Shown: in pieces, positions 24,997-33,451 of the stretch | How the letters are laid out: each line of letters starts with the position of its first letter | How positions within the stretch are numbered: position 1 is the first letter of the stretch | Source: DASRFA01 sp035651755 | GTDB lineage: Bacteria > Desulfobacterota > Binatia > UBA12015 | Assembly: GCA_035651755.1 (NCBI GenBank) | Contig: DASRFA010000032.1 | Location: 1 to 64,000 of the forward strand | DNA: 64,000 nt | Direction: 5' to 3' | The notes under the pieces: generated by a model | What the model was told of the DNA's origin: nothing | The model's database searches: none | Seen by the model: only the letters and a program-made list of their open reading frames with translations | Position numbers and translations under genes: made by a program

Positions 24997-27900
24997 ATGA
25001 TGACTGCGCTGATCGCCGCCCTCGCCGCGGTGCTCGCGCTCGGCTTTGCACCGACCGCACGCGCGCAAACGCAGGGCCACTACCAGCAGTTCGGCGACGC
25101 CGGCGGCTTCCTGAACATCCTGCCGCCCGGGCAGGACGGCGTCCTGAACGGGCCGGAGGCGATCGCCGCACAGGCCGGGCAGTACCCGCCCCACGTGATG
25201 GATCAGCTCGCCATGTACGGCGACCTCGTCTACGCGACGCCCGGCTTGACGGAGCCTCGGCTCCTGCAGTTCTTCAAGGACGCGTCGTTCGGCGTGCGCG
25301 AGGACGACATCGATCGCGTGTACTCGCCGACCGCCGGCGTGACGGTCGTCCGCGACGCGAGCTTCGGCGTGCCGCACATCTTCGGCGACACCCGCTACGC
25401 GACGATGCTCGCGCAGGGCTACACCGCGGCCGAGGACCGCCTCTTCCTGATGGACGTGCTCCGCCATCTCGGGCGCGCGCGCCTGTCGGAGTTCCTCGGC
25501 GCGTCTCCGTCCGACCTCGCGATGGATCGGGATCAGCTCGCGGTCGCGCCGTACCAGGAAGCCGACCTCACCGCGCAGCTCGACGCCATCCGGAGCTCGG
25601 GGCCGGAAGGGCAGGCCGGCTACGACGACCTCCTCGCGTACGCCGACGGCGTGAACCAGTACATCCAGGAAGCGCTCGCCGACCCGACCAAGATGCCGGC
25701 CGAGTACCCCGCGCTGCAGCAGGTCCCGCAGGCGTGGAAGGCCGAGGACGCGGTCGCGATCGCGTCGCTCGTCGGCGGCATCTTCGGGAAGGGTGGCGGC
25801 GGGGAGCTCACGAACTTCTGCGGTCTGAAGGCGATGACCGCCGCGCTCGGCAGCGCGGCGAGCGCGCGCGCCGTCCTCGACGATCTCCACTTCGCGAACG
25901 ACGCCGAGGCGCCGACGACGTCGCCCGACCCGTTTCCCTACACGACGAACCTCGGCCCGGTGGATCCGGCGGCGCATCCCGACATCGACTGCGCGAGCCT
26001 CGCCCCGATCGCGGCGGGCGGTCCGCCGCTCCAGGAGCTCCTCGACGCGATCAGCGGCCTCGCGCCGCCGCTCCCCGTGCCCGGCGCGATGAGCAACGCG
26101 CTCCTGGTCTCCGCGGCGCACACCAAGACCGGGAAGCCGATCGCGGTCTTCGGTCCGCAGACCGGCTACTTCATGCCGCAGCTCCTCGTCGAGAAGGACG
26201 TCCACGGCCCGGGGATCGACGCGCGCGGCGCCGCGTTCGCCGGCGTGGACCTCTTCGTACAGCTCGGCCGCGGGCGGAACTATGCGTTCTCGGCGACGTC
26301 GGCGAGCGGCGACAACGTCGACCAGTGGGTGCTCGAGCTGTGCGAGCCCGGGGGCGGCCCGCCGTCGACGACCTCGATGGGCTATCTCCGGAACGGCATC
26401 TGCGAGCCGATCGAGACCTGGCAGCACGTGCAGATCGCGAAGCCGAGCGCGGGCGGCCTGCCCGGCGTCGGAGAGAGCGGCGACCAGTGCGCGAACGCGG
26501 CCGACGACGACGGCGACGGGTTCGTGAACGACGGCTGCCCGCCCGTCGACCTCCCCGAGCTCCCGATCTTCTGCGCCGACGCGAACGACGACGACGGCGA
26601 CGGCGCGGTCAACGACGGCTGCCCGCCGGTCGTCGGCCAGGACGTCGTCCTCTCGTGGCGCGTCGAGCGCTCCGCGCACTATGGCCCGCTGGTCGCGCGC
26701 GGCACGCTGACGGACGGCACGCCGATCGCGATCGCGACCCAGCGCTCGACGTACTTCCGCGAGCTCGCGTCCGCGGCCGGCTTCCGCCGCATCAACGACC
26801 CGGGGTTCATGACGGACGGCTACGAGTCCTTCCGGAGCGCGATGGGCGGCGGCGTCGAATACACGTTCAACTGGTTCTACGTCGACGGCAAGGACATCGG
26901 GTACCAGCACTCGTGCCGCTGCCCCGAGCGCGCGCCGGGCGTCGATCCCGACCTGCCGGCGTGGGGCAACGGCCGGTGGGACTGGCAGGGCTTCATCCCG
27001 CTCGACGAGCAGCCGCGCGCGAAGAACCCGGCGCAGGGATACTTGACGTCGTGGAACAACAAGCAGGCGCCCGAGTTCCGTGCGAACGACCGGAACTTCG
27101 GCTTCGGGCCGGTCTACCGGAGCCAGATGTTGGAGCGGCGCATCCAGTCCGCGATCGCCGCCGGCCCGATCGATCGCGCCGACCTCGTCGACGCGATGGA
27201 GGACGCCGGCACGGTCGACCTGCGCGGCCAGGAGGTCCTCCCGCTCCTGCTGCAGGTGCTGGGCGCGACGGCGCCGGGCGGCGCGGACCCGCGCGCGCAG
27301 GAGATGCGCGACCGCCTCGCGGCCTGGCTCGCGACCGCGACCCACCGCCGCGACCGCGACCACGACGGCCAGTACGACGATCCGCAGGCGCCCGCGATCA
27401 TGGACGCGTGGTGGCCGCGCCTCGCGCACGCGATGTTCGACGCCGGCTCCGGCGATGCGCTCGACAACCTCCACCTCGAGATCGACGACGGGAACCGGCT
27501 CCACCACCTCGGGTCTGCGTTCCAGGGCGGGGTGTACGGCCAGGTCCACAAGGACCTGCGCCAGGTGCTCGGCCTTCCGGTCCTCGACCCGTTCTCGCGC
27601 ACCTACTGCGGCGGCGGCGTCCTCGCGGCGTGTCGCGGCGCTCTCTGGGGCGCGCTGAGCCAGGCGGCGTCCGACCTCGAGGCCGAGTTCGGGAGCGCCG
27701 CCGTCGCCGACTGGAAGCGCCAGATCGCCGACGAGGACGTCCGCCACACGGCGGCCGGCGTGACGAGCGTGCCGGCGATCCACTGGATCAACCGGCCGAC
27801 CTTCCAGCAGGTCGTCCAGCTCCCCGCGCTCGATCACTACAAGTGCTACCGCGCTCGGAACCTCACGCCGTTCGCGCGCCGCACGGTGACGCTCGCGGGC

Positions 27901-28458
27901 GATTTCGAGACGAAGAGCACGCTCGTCCTCCGCCCCGACTCGATCTGCAATCCGGTCGACGCGAACGGCGCCGGCATCCAGGACGCGACCGCGCACCTCG
28001 AGTGCTACCGCGTGCGCGACGCCTCCGGACAGCCGCCGTCCGCGACCCGGACGGTCGACGCGACGGACGAGCTCGGCGAGCGGAGCCTCGCGCTCACGAA
28101 GCCGGTCTCGCTCTGCGTCCCTTCGACGAAGGACGGCGTCGCGTCGGCGCTCCGCCTCGACGACTTCGAGTGCTACCGCGCGGCGCGACCCGTGCCGCGC
28201 TTCGCTCGCCGGAGCGTCGCGCTGACCGACCAGTTCGAGTCGAGCAACGCGACCCTGCTGCGACCCGATACCGTGTGCGCGCCGGTCGCGCGGGACGGCG
28301 GTGCGATCGCGGATCCAGACGGCCACCTCACCTGCTACCGCCTCCAGGAGCGGCCACCGTTCGGCGGCCGCCAGGTGACGACGGAGAACGACCTCGGCGG
28401 TGAGGTCCTCCAGGCCTCGAGGGCGGTCTCGCTGTGCGTGCCGTCCACCCTGCAATGA
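24997..28458 (+). CDS. Exported penicillin-acylase-family protein with Ca-binding insert and C-terminal CYR repeats
   Basis: 1153 aa. Signal peptide 1-23 (cleavage after ARA). Acylase alpha part with VTVVRDASFGVPHIFGDTRYATMLAQGY (about 115-142) and AEDRLFLMDVLRHLGRARL; putative nucleophile Ser366 in PGAMSNALLVS, with AVFGPQTGYFMPQ after it. Between acylase blocks, residues 496-545 hold two TSP3-like calcium motifs (NAADDDGDGFVNDGCPP and its variant). Acylase sequence resumes to about 930. From about 941 three units of a Cys repeat follow, each CYR, then V-L-DxFE, RPDxxC-PV, DG, ending HL-CYR. The family is normally 750-850 aa, so insert and tail are extra. Stop overlaps an in-frame ATG of the next gene. 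Substrate unknown; cell surface or secreted. Confidence 0.88.
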   Translation: MMTALIAALAAVLALGFAPTARAQTQGHYQQFGDAGGFLNILPPGQDGVLNGPEAIAAQAGQYPPHVMDQLAMYGDLVYATPGLTEPRLLQFFKDASFGVREDDIDRVYSPTAGVTVVRDASFGVPHIFGDTRYATMLAQGYTAAEDRLFLMDVLRHLGRARLSEFLGASPSDLAMDRDQLAVAPYQEADLTAQLDAIRSSGPEGQAGYDDLLAYADGVNQYIQEALADPTKMPAEYPALQQVPQAWKAEDAVAIASLVGGIFGKGGGGELTNFCGLKAMTAALGSAASARAVLDDLHFANDAEAPTTSPDPFPYTTNLGPVDPAAHPDIDCASLAPIAAGGPPLQELLDAISGLAPPLPVPGAMSNALLVSAAHTKTGKPIAVFGPQTGYFMPQLLVEKDVHGPGIDARGAAFAGVDLFVQLGRGRNYAFSATSASGDNVDQWVLELCEPGGGPPSTTSMGYLRNGICEPIETWQHVQIAKPSAGGLPGVGESGDQCANAADDDGDGFVNDGCPPVDLPELPIFCADANDDDGDGAVNDGCPPVVGQDVVLSWRVERSAHYGPLVARGTLTDGTPIAIATQRSTYFRELASAAGFRRINDPGFMTDGYESFRSAMGGGVEYTFNWFYVDGKDIGYQHSCRCPERAPGVDPDLPAWGNGRWDWQGFIPLDEQPRAKNPAQGYLTSWNNKQAPEFRANDRNFGFGPVYRSQMLERRIQSAIAAGPIDRADLVDAMEDAGTVDLRGQEVLPLLLQVLGATAPGGADPRAQEMRDRLAAWLATATHRRDRDHDGQYDDPQAPAIMDAWWPRLAHAMFDAGSGDALDNLHLEIDDGNRLHHLGSAFQGGVYGQVHKDLRQVLGLPVLDPFSRTYCGGGVLAACRGALWGALSQAASDLEAEFGSAAVADWKRQIADEDVRHTAAGVTSVPAIHWINRPTFQQVVQLPALDHYKCYRARNLTPFARRTVTLAGDFETKSTLVLRPDSICNPVDANGAGIQDATAHLECYRVRDASGQPPSATRTVDATDELGERSLALTKPVSLCVPSTKDGVASALRLDDFECYRAARPVPRFARRSVALTDQFESSNATLLRPDTVCAPVARDGGAIADPDGHLTCYRLQERPPFGGRQVTTENDLGGEVLQASRAVSLCVPSTLQ

Positions 28459-28469
28459 CGGAGCGATCC

Positions 28470-31223
28470 ATGGCCCGCTTGTCCCTCTCTCGCTGGGCGC
28501 GCGTCGTCGCGCCGCTCTTCGTCTCGGCGCTGCCGTCGCTCGCGAGCGCGCAGAGCGCGGCGCGCGCAGTGGAGCCGGTCGTCCTGACGGGCGCCGACCT
28601 GCGCGACTGGTCGCGGCTTCCCGCCGCGGTCACGTGCGCGCCCTATCCGTCGGGGACGACGGGCGGCCGCGACGCGCACAACGGCACGGTCACCGTGCCG
28701 CCCGACCTTCGCACCGGGGTCGCGATCGACCAGATCGCGGCCTTTCGCTGGGACGGCGGGGGCTGGACGGAGATCCCCGTCCAGGTGGACGAGATGTTCA
28801 CCTACTGCCTCTCGAATCCGCCGTCCGGCTTCTCGATGTACTCGGGCACCGACAAGGAGCTCACCTACGCCTGGGACGTCGAGTCGTGGAAGAAGACCGC
28901 CGGCGAGTGCAGCGCGGCGTATCCTCCCGGCGTCGGGCCGACGCCGGATCCGGTCGCGACGCTCGACGACGACGACGAGATCGCCTTCATGGCGAGCGAC
29001 GCCGGCCCGCAGGCGCCGGCGGTCGCGCTGCCGCCGCCGGGCGCGACGTCGGCGCAGGGCATCGCGATCGTGGATCCGCTCGATCCGTCGGCGGCGCCGC
29101 GCTTCGTCTACCTGGTCCTCCGGCCGGGCGGGTCCTCGTTCACGGCGGCGAACGGGTACGTCGCCTACGCGCGCGACGCGAACGCCGACGAGTGGATCGA
29201 TCGCTTCTCGATCGCGCGCGACGACCCCGAGATCCTCGGCGTGAGCAACACGGGCTACGGCCCGAACCTCTCCGGCACGGTGTGCCGGACCGCGATCTAC
29301 CCCGACTACCCGCCGGAGCCCGACGGCACGCCGCGCTCGTCGGACGACCGCTTCGCGCGCGACGGCGTGACGGTCACCACCGACACCTATCGATGGCGCG
29401 CGACCGGGCGCTGGATGGTGCGCGGGATCCAGGTCGCGAAGCCCGGACAGCCGGGCGTCCACGGCCCGGACCTCATCGACCGCTGGAAGGGAAGGGCCTT
29501 CCAGCAGAGCCCCGACTCGACGATCTCTCTCGTCGGCTTCGAGGACGAGCAGGTGAACTGGGAGGCGAACAGCGCGCTGCTGGGCGAGCGCGCCGGCCCG
29601 GTGCGCGCGATCCGCGAGATCTGGGGTGCGGACTCGGGCACGAACGTCACGAAGACCGAGTCCTTCTACCGCGACCTCGTCACGTACCACTACCACGTGC
29701 GCGTCCACCCGATCCCGCCCGACGGGCTCTACACGTCGTGGGACTACAACCACGGCGTCGCGGCGCGCTACTACAACGTGCTGAAGCCGGACGGCGTCGC
29801 GATCGACGGGGTGAACGACGACGTCGGAAACGTCGACGGCGTGTTCGGCTTCCCCGCGTTCTTCGACGCACCCGACGCGACCTTCAACGTGCCGTCGGCG
29901 ATGCTGAACTGGGAGGAGGTCTCGGGCGCGAGCGACTTCGGGTCGCTCGTCTACATCACCGAGTTCAAGGGCGCGACGACCGCCGAGAACCCGGCCGTCG
30001 TTCCGTACTATCGCGACGACGCCTGCCTCGACGACGGGACCGGCGACGATCCCGTGCCGCGCCCGTGGCCGGGCGAGGCGTCGACCGACCCGCGCGTCCA
30101 CGCCGGCTACGAGGCGGAGAACGGCGGCACGCCCTACGACCAGCTCGCGTGCGACCAGAGGCAGGGCGTGTGGGGCGCGCACGGCGTGCACTACTTCTTC
30201 TCGGGCGACACCGACAACGCGGCGTCCCCCGAGGTGCTGACCGAGATCGACGCGCAGAGCTGGCAGTTCATGGTGCCGACCGCCGCGCCGACGAACGTCG
30301 GGCAACCGTACGGCAACGTCGTCATCGCGCCGCTCGTCGCGGCCGCGACGCCGACGCTCGGGATCGGCGACCCCGCGCCGCCGACCGCGGCCGACGCGAC
30401 CGCGACGACGGATCAGGGCGTCGCCGTCGACGTGACCCTCAGCGGGACGGACGTCGTCGACTGCGAGCTCGTCTTCTCGATCGTGACCCCGCCGGCGCAC
30501 GGATCGCTCGGCGCGATCGCGAACCAGGCGTGCTCGCTCGGCCTGCCGAGCAGCGACACGGCGCGCGTGACGTACACCCCGGCGCCCGGCTTCTCGGGAA
30601 GCGACTCGTTCACCTACAAGGTCAGCGACAGCTCGTCGGACTCGAACGTCGCGACGGTCCGGATCACCGTGAAGCCGAAGGGACCGCCCACCTGCGCGAC
30701 CGGGCCGCTCGCCGGTTGCCGGCGCCCGACCGCGTCGCAGAAGGCGTCGATCGCGATCCGCGACTCGAGCGTCGACCGGAACGACCGCCTCACGTGGAAG
30801 TGGCTCCACGGAGCGGAGACGCAGAAGCCGCAGTTCGGGAACCCCCTCGCGGACACCGACTACCAGCTCTGCGTCTTCGACGGCGGCGGAGCGACGATCG
30901 CGCGCGCCAGCGCGCCGGCCGGCGGAAGCTGCGGATCGCGCCCGTGCTGGACCGAGAACCCCAAGGGGTTCCGCTTCAAGAGCCGGCAGAGCAAGAACGG
31001 CGGCCCGACGAGCTCCGTCAAGCTCACGCTGCGCGCCGGCGCGGACGGGAAGGCGCAGATCGTCCTGCAGGGGAGCGGCGTGCAGCTCGGGCTCCATCCG
31101 CTGCCCGCGAGCCAGCCCGTCCGGGTCCAGCTCAAGAACGCGGACGGTGCCTGCTGGGAAGCCGTGTACGCAGCCCCGGCGACCCAGAACGCCCCGGGGA
31201 GGTTCGTCGACAAGGCCGACTGA
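28470..31223 (+). CDS. Large exported protein with Ig-like (cadherin/Big_9) domain and C-terminal Cys/Trp module
   Basis: 917 aa. ATG 28470 chosen: ACGGAG six bases upstream and an immediate signal peptide MARLSLSRWARVVAPLFVSALPSLASA (given in parts: Arg-rich start, hydrophobic core, ASA-type site). Residues ~30-630 are a unique region with DNDE-type acidic loops (ATLDDDDEIAFMASD) and no fold I recognise. About 640-745 is an Ig-like tandem domain with TPPAHGSLG, VTYTPAPGFSGSDSFTYKV and VATVRITV. The last ~150 residues form a module with WKW, DYQLCVFDGG, RPCWTE, VKLTLR and GACWEAVY that recurs in the protein at 35980-37953. Sits 11 bp after the acylase gene. Function unknown; likely surface-associated. 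Confidence 0.8.
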   Translation: MARLSLSRWARVVAPLFVSALPSLASAQSAARAVEPVVLTGADLRDWSRLPAAVTCAPYPSGTTGGRDAHNGTVTVPPDLRTGVAIDQIAAFRWDGGGWTEIPVQVDEMFTYCLSNPPSGFSMYSGTDKELTYAWDVESWKKTAGECSAAYPPGVGPTPDPVATLDDDDEIAFMASDAGPQAPAVALPPPGATSAQGIAIVDPLDPSAAPRFVYLVLRPGGSSFTAANGYVAYARDANADEWIDRFSIARDDPEILGVSNTGYGPNLSGTVCRTAIYPDYPPEPDGTPRSSDDRFARDGVTVTTDTYRWRATGRWMVRGIQVAKPGQPGVHGPDLIDRWKGRAFQQSPDSTISLVGFEDEQVNWEANSALLGERAGPVRAIREIWGADSGTNVTKTESFYRDLVTYHYHVRVHPIPPDGLYTSWDYNHGVAARYYNVLKPDGVAIDGVNDDVGNVDGVFGFPAFFDAPDATFNVPSAMLNWEEVSGASDFGSLVYITEFKGATTAENPAVVPYYRDDACLDDGTGDDPVPRPWPGEASTDPRVHAGYEAENGGTPYDQLACDQRQGVWGAHGVHYFFSGDTDNAASPEVLTEIDAQSWQFMVPTAAPTNVGQPYGNVVIAPLVAAATPTLGIGDPAPPTAADATATTDQGVAVDVTLSGTDVVDCELVFSIVTPPAHGSLGAIANQACSLGLPSSDTARVTYTPAPGFSGSDSFTYKVSDSSSDSNVATVRITVKPKGPPTCATGPLAGCRRPTASQKASIAIRDSSVDRNDRLTWKWLHGAETQKPQFGNPLADTDYQLCVFDGGGATIARASAPAGGSCGSRPCWTENPKGFRFKSRQSKNGGPTSSVKLTLRAGADGKAQIVLQGSGVQLGLHPLPASQPVRVQLKNADGACWEAVYAAPATQNAPGRFVDKAD

Positions 31224-31252
31224 AGGCACGACGACGGGAACCATGGCTCTTG

Positions 31253-31275
31253 GCGCGCGGATCTTCCCCGCGCGC
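31253..31275. terminator. Hairpin between convergent exported-protein genes
   Basis: GCGCGCGG (31253-31260) and CCGCGCGC (31268-31275) pair perfectly around a 7-nt loop, 30 bp after the stop of the plus-strand gene and just before the stop of the minus-strand gene. No T-run seen. Confidence 0.4.
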
Positions 31276-31280
31276 AGCGC

Positions 31281-32711
31281 TCAGCGGTGGAAGAGGTACC
31301 AGCCGTAGCTCTTCGGCTGCCACGTCTTCGTGTAGGCGATGCGATGTGATCCGACGCGGATCTCGACCGTCATCACCGGGTCCGTCGCCGGGCCGAAGTT
31401 CCCCACGGCCTCGACGTTGACGCGCGTTCCCTTGCCGGCCGGCACGGGAGCGATCCGCACCACGCTGAGCCCACCGCGAGATCCGTGCCCGGCTTTCGCA
31501 CCCGGATCGTAGAACCGGTAGGCGTTGCCGACCTTGACGAGGTCGCCGGGCAGCAGGCTCGCCTGGTACACGACCCCGCCGGCATTCCGGACGACGATCT
31601 CGAACGCCTCATTCGCCGGGTCGAGCACCGTCGACGGCGCGAACGCGGATTTCACCTGGAGCACGTCGAGCGCCGGCCCGAGCCGGATCTTGTCGGGGCA
31701 ATTGTGATGGCACACCGGGACGGTCGGCTCCGGTGCCGGGTCCGGGGTCGACGTCGGCGCCGGGGTGGGCGTCGGCGGCGGCGCCACGTTGGTCGGCGTC
31801 GCAGTCGGGGTGGGCGTCGCGGTGGGCGGCGGCGGCGTCGCCGTCGGGGTCGGGGTCGGCTCGGGCGTCGGCGTCGGTTGGGGGCAGCCGCTCGCCTCGA
31901 AATCGTACGTCGTATCGCACGCCGCGAAGCCGTCGACGGCACCGTCGAAGCCCGCCCAGTCGGCGCCGCCGAATCCCGCGGTCAAGCGCAACGACGGGGA
32001 GTCGAGCGCCACTGCCGCATCGGGATGCTCGCCGAGGTAGCTCGCGAGCGTGATGAGCGGCGGACCGCTTCCGCTTTCCAGCATCGACCACCAGCCGCCC
32101 GACTGCGCATCCCAGAACTGCCAGGTGTCGAGCACCACGCAGCCGATCGGGTCGTCCATGCACTGGTTGGGCACGGCGGGACCGGTGATCATCGGATACG
32201 TCCCGTTCTGGAAGACCGGATCGAAGACGAGAACGTCGTCCGCGGCGCCGTCCCCGTCGAGATCGATGCGCAGCTGGATCGTGATCGCGTGCGCCGCAGC
32301 GCCGAAGCCGCTGACGTACGTCGAGTACCGCAGGGGAAATCCGACGACGTCGATCAGAAGGAAGCCGTCGCACGCGGTCGTCTGGAGGCGAGCGCCGTCC
32401 GCGCCGCTCGCCGGATCGCCTGCGTTGCCCACGACCTCGTTGAAGCTGCCGTCGGTGAGCGGCGGCGTGCCCGGTCCGTTCACGAACCTGCCGTTCGTGC
32501 CCGATGCGGTGGTGGCTTCGCCGATGTCGGCGCCGTTGGGCGGGTCGACCGTGTGGTCGAAGTTGACGATGTCGAAGCCGCCGGATCCGCAGGTCACCGT
32601 GACGGGGATCTCGGACGCCGATGCCGGCCTGCCGCCGAACGTCGAGACGACGAAACCGACCACCGCCGCGCTCAACGCACGACCCCCCACAACCCGCCGC
32701 AGCAACGCCAT
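31281..32711 (-). CDS. Exported two-domain protein with Pro/Thr linker
   Basis: 476 aa. Signal peptide 1-32 (cleavage near ASASE). Residues 33-280 are a beta-rich domain of unknown family with two Cys near GFAACDTTYDFEASGC. Residues about 285-345 are a nearly pure Pro/Thr/Ala linker (PTPTATP-type repeats), typical of extracellular multidomain proteins; the DNA there is a run of GTCGG-like hexamers. The last ~125 residues (KIRLGPALDVLQVKSAF to TWQPKSYGWYLF) are a second beta-rich domain that may be a distant relative of the Cys/Trp modules of its neighbours, but lacks their Cys and PCW. Function unknown. Confidence 0.75.
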   Translation of the reverse strand: MALLRRVVGGRALSAAVVGFVVSTFGGRPASASEIPVTVTCGSGGFDIVNFDHTVDPPNGADIGEATTASGTNGRFVNGPGTPPLTDGSFNEVVGNAGDPASGADGARLQTTACDGFLLIDVVGFPLRYSTYVSGFGAAAHAITIQLRIDLDGDGAADDVLVFDPVFQNGTYPMITGPAVPNQCMDDPIGCVVLDTWQFWDAQSGGWWSMLESGSGPPLITLASYLGEHPDAAVALDSPSLRLTAGFGGADWAGFDGAVDGFAACDTTYDFEASGCPQPTPTPEPTPTPTATPPPPTATPTPTATPTNVAPPPTPTPAPTSTPDPAPEPTVPVCHHNCPDKIRLGPALDVLQVKSAFAPSTVLDPANEAFEIVVRNAGGVVYQASLLPGDLVKVGNAYRFYDPGAKAGHGSRGGLSVVRIAPVPAGKGTRVNVEAVGNFGPATDPVMTVEIRVGSHRIAYTKTWQPKSYGWYLFHR

Positions 32712-32920
32712 GCCCCGCCCCCTCCGCGTTCGAGCGTCAAGTCAAATGGTCGCGCGGCTTCCCCCGAACCCGCACGAAACGCTCGGAACGCGCGACATCG
32801 TGCCATGGCCGCACGGCTGTCGATAGCTGCCGGCCGTCGTGAACAAGATCCGGTAAGCGACGGCATCCGCCATGCGGGCTGGCGCAGAACGCGCCTCGCT
32901 TCTGCTGGAGCGATCGCTCC

Positions 32921-33270
32921 GCTCGCCAGCGTGTCGTGAACGACGGCGATGGCGGACGCGGCGAGCGAATCGACACCGGCGCGATCGGGACGAAGCTCCT
33001 CCTGCCTCTCCCGACCGAGCGCGGCGACGGCGAGCTCGCGTCCCGGGTCGCGGCCTCGGCACGCCGCGCGGCGACGTCTCGTCGGCCTGGGGGAGGGAAG
33101 GCGGGGGCCTGACCCTGCCCATCCCCGGCAATGCCCCGGCCGAGGTGCACGTGCCCGCGACCGCCGGCGACGACGTCTCGGTGACGCGCGCGGCGGGCGA
33201 ACGTCTCGCCCGGCGCGACGCGGCCTCCGCAGTGTTCGCGAGCGGGTGCGGGACGCACGTCTTCGAGGCT
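32921..33270 (+). pseudogene. Relic of an alpha-L-rhamnosidase (GH78) gene
   Basis: Two adjacent frames carry recognisable rhamnosidase pieces. Frame from 32921: ARQRVVNDG, then ERIDTGAIGTKLLLPLPTE and GELASRVA, matching the catalytic-domain stretch usually read as HLDTGxxGTxxLLPxLTExGxxDLAYxxA. From about 33040 a different frame gives RGDVSSAWGREGGGLTLPIP, GNAPAEVHVPA and SGCGTHVFEA, the C-terminal beta-sandwich of the family (GxVSSxWxxxGxxLxxxxxxPxNxxAxVxxP ... SGxxxFE). About 150 residues that should lie between are missing, so there is an internal deletion plus a frame change, and no start region. Dead gene; family call is from recalled motifs. Confidence 0.7.
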
Positions 33271-33451
33271 CGGACCGCGCGCCGACCGAGATCGCGCCGG
33301 CCCCCATGCCCCTCAAGAATTCGCGCTTGCCTAGACTCGGACGGGGACGATAGAGCGGGGCCCGTCCGTTTACGGCGGCCTCCCCCCCGACCGAGTATTC
33401 GCTTCCCTCCGCGTCCCGAGCGCCGGCAAACTACGCTCCGAAGGCGGTTCG

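Noticed and set aside
24949..28455. 1168-codon minus-strand frame opposite the acylase
   Set aside because: Made of Arg/Val/Ala-rich low-complexity sequence with no motif, while the plus strand encodes signal peptide, nucleophile and repeats.
31720..31890. Tandem hexamer-like repeats considered as a satellite or CRISPR-like array
   Set aside because: They are explained by the Pro/Thr-rich linker codons of the minus-strand exported protein; no unique spacers.
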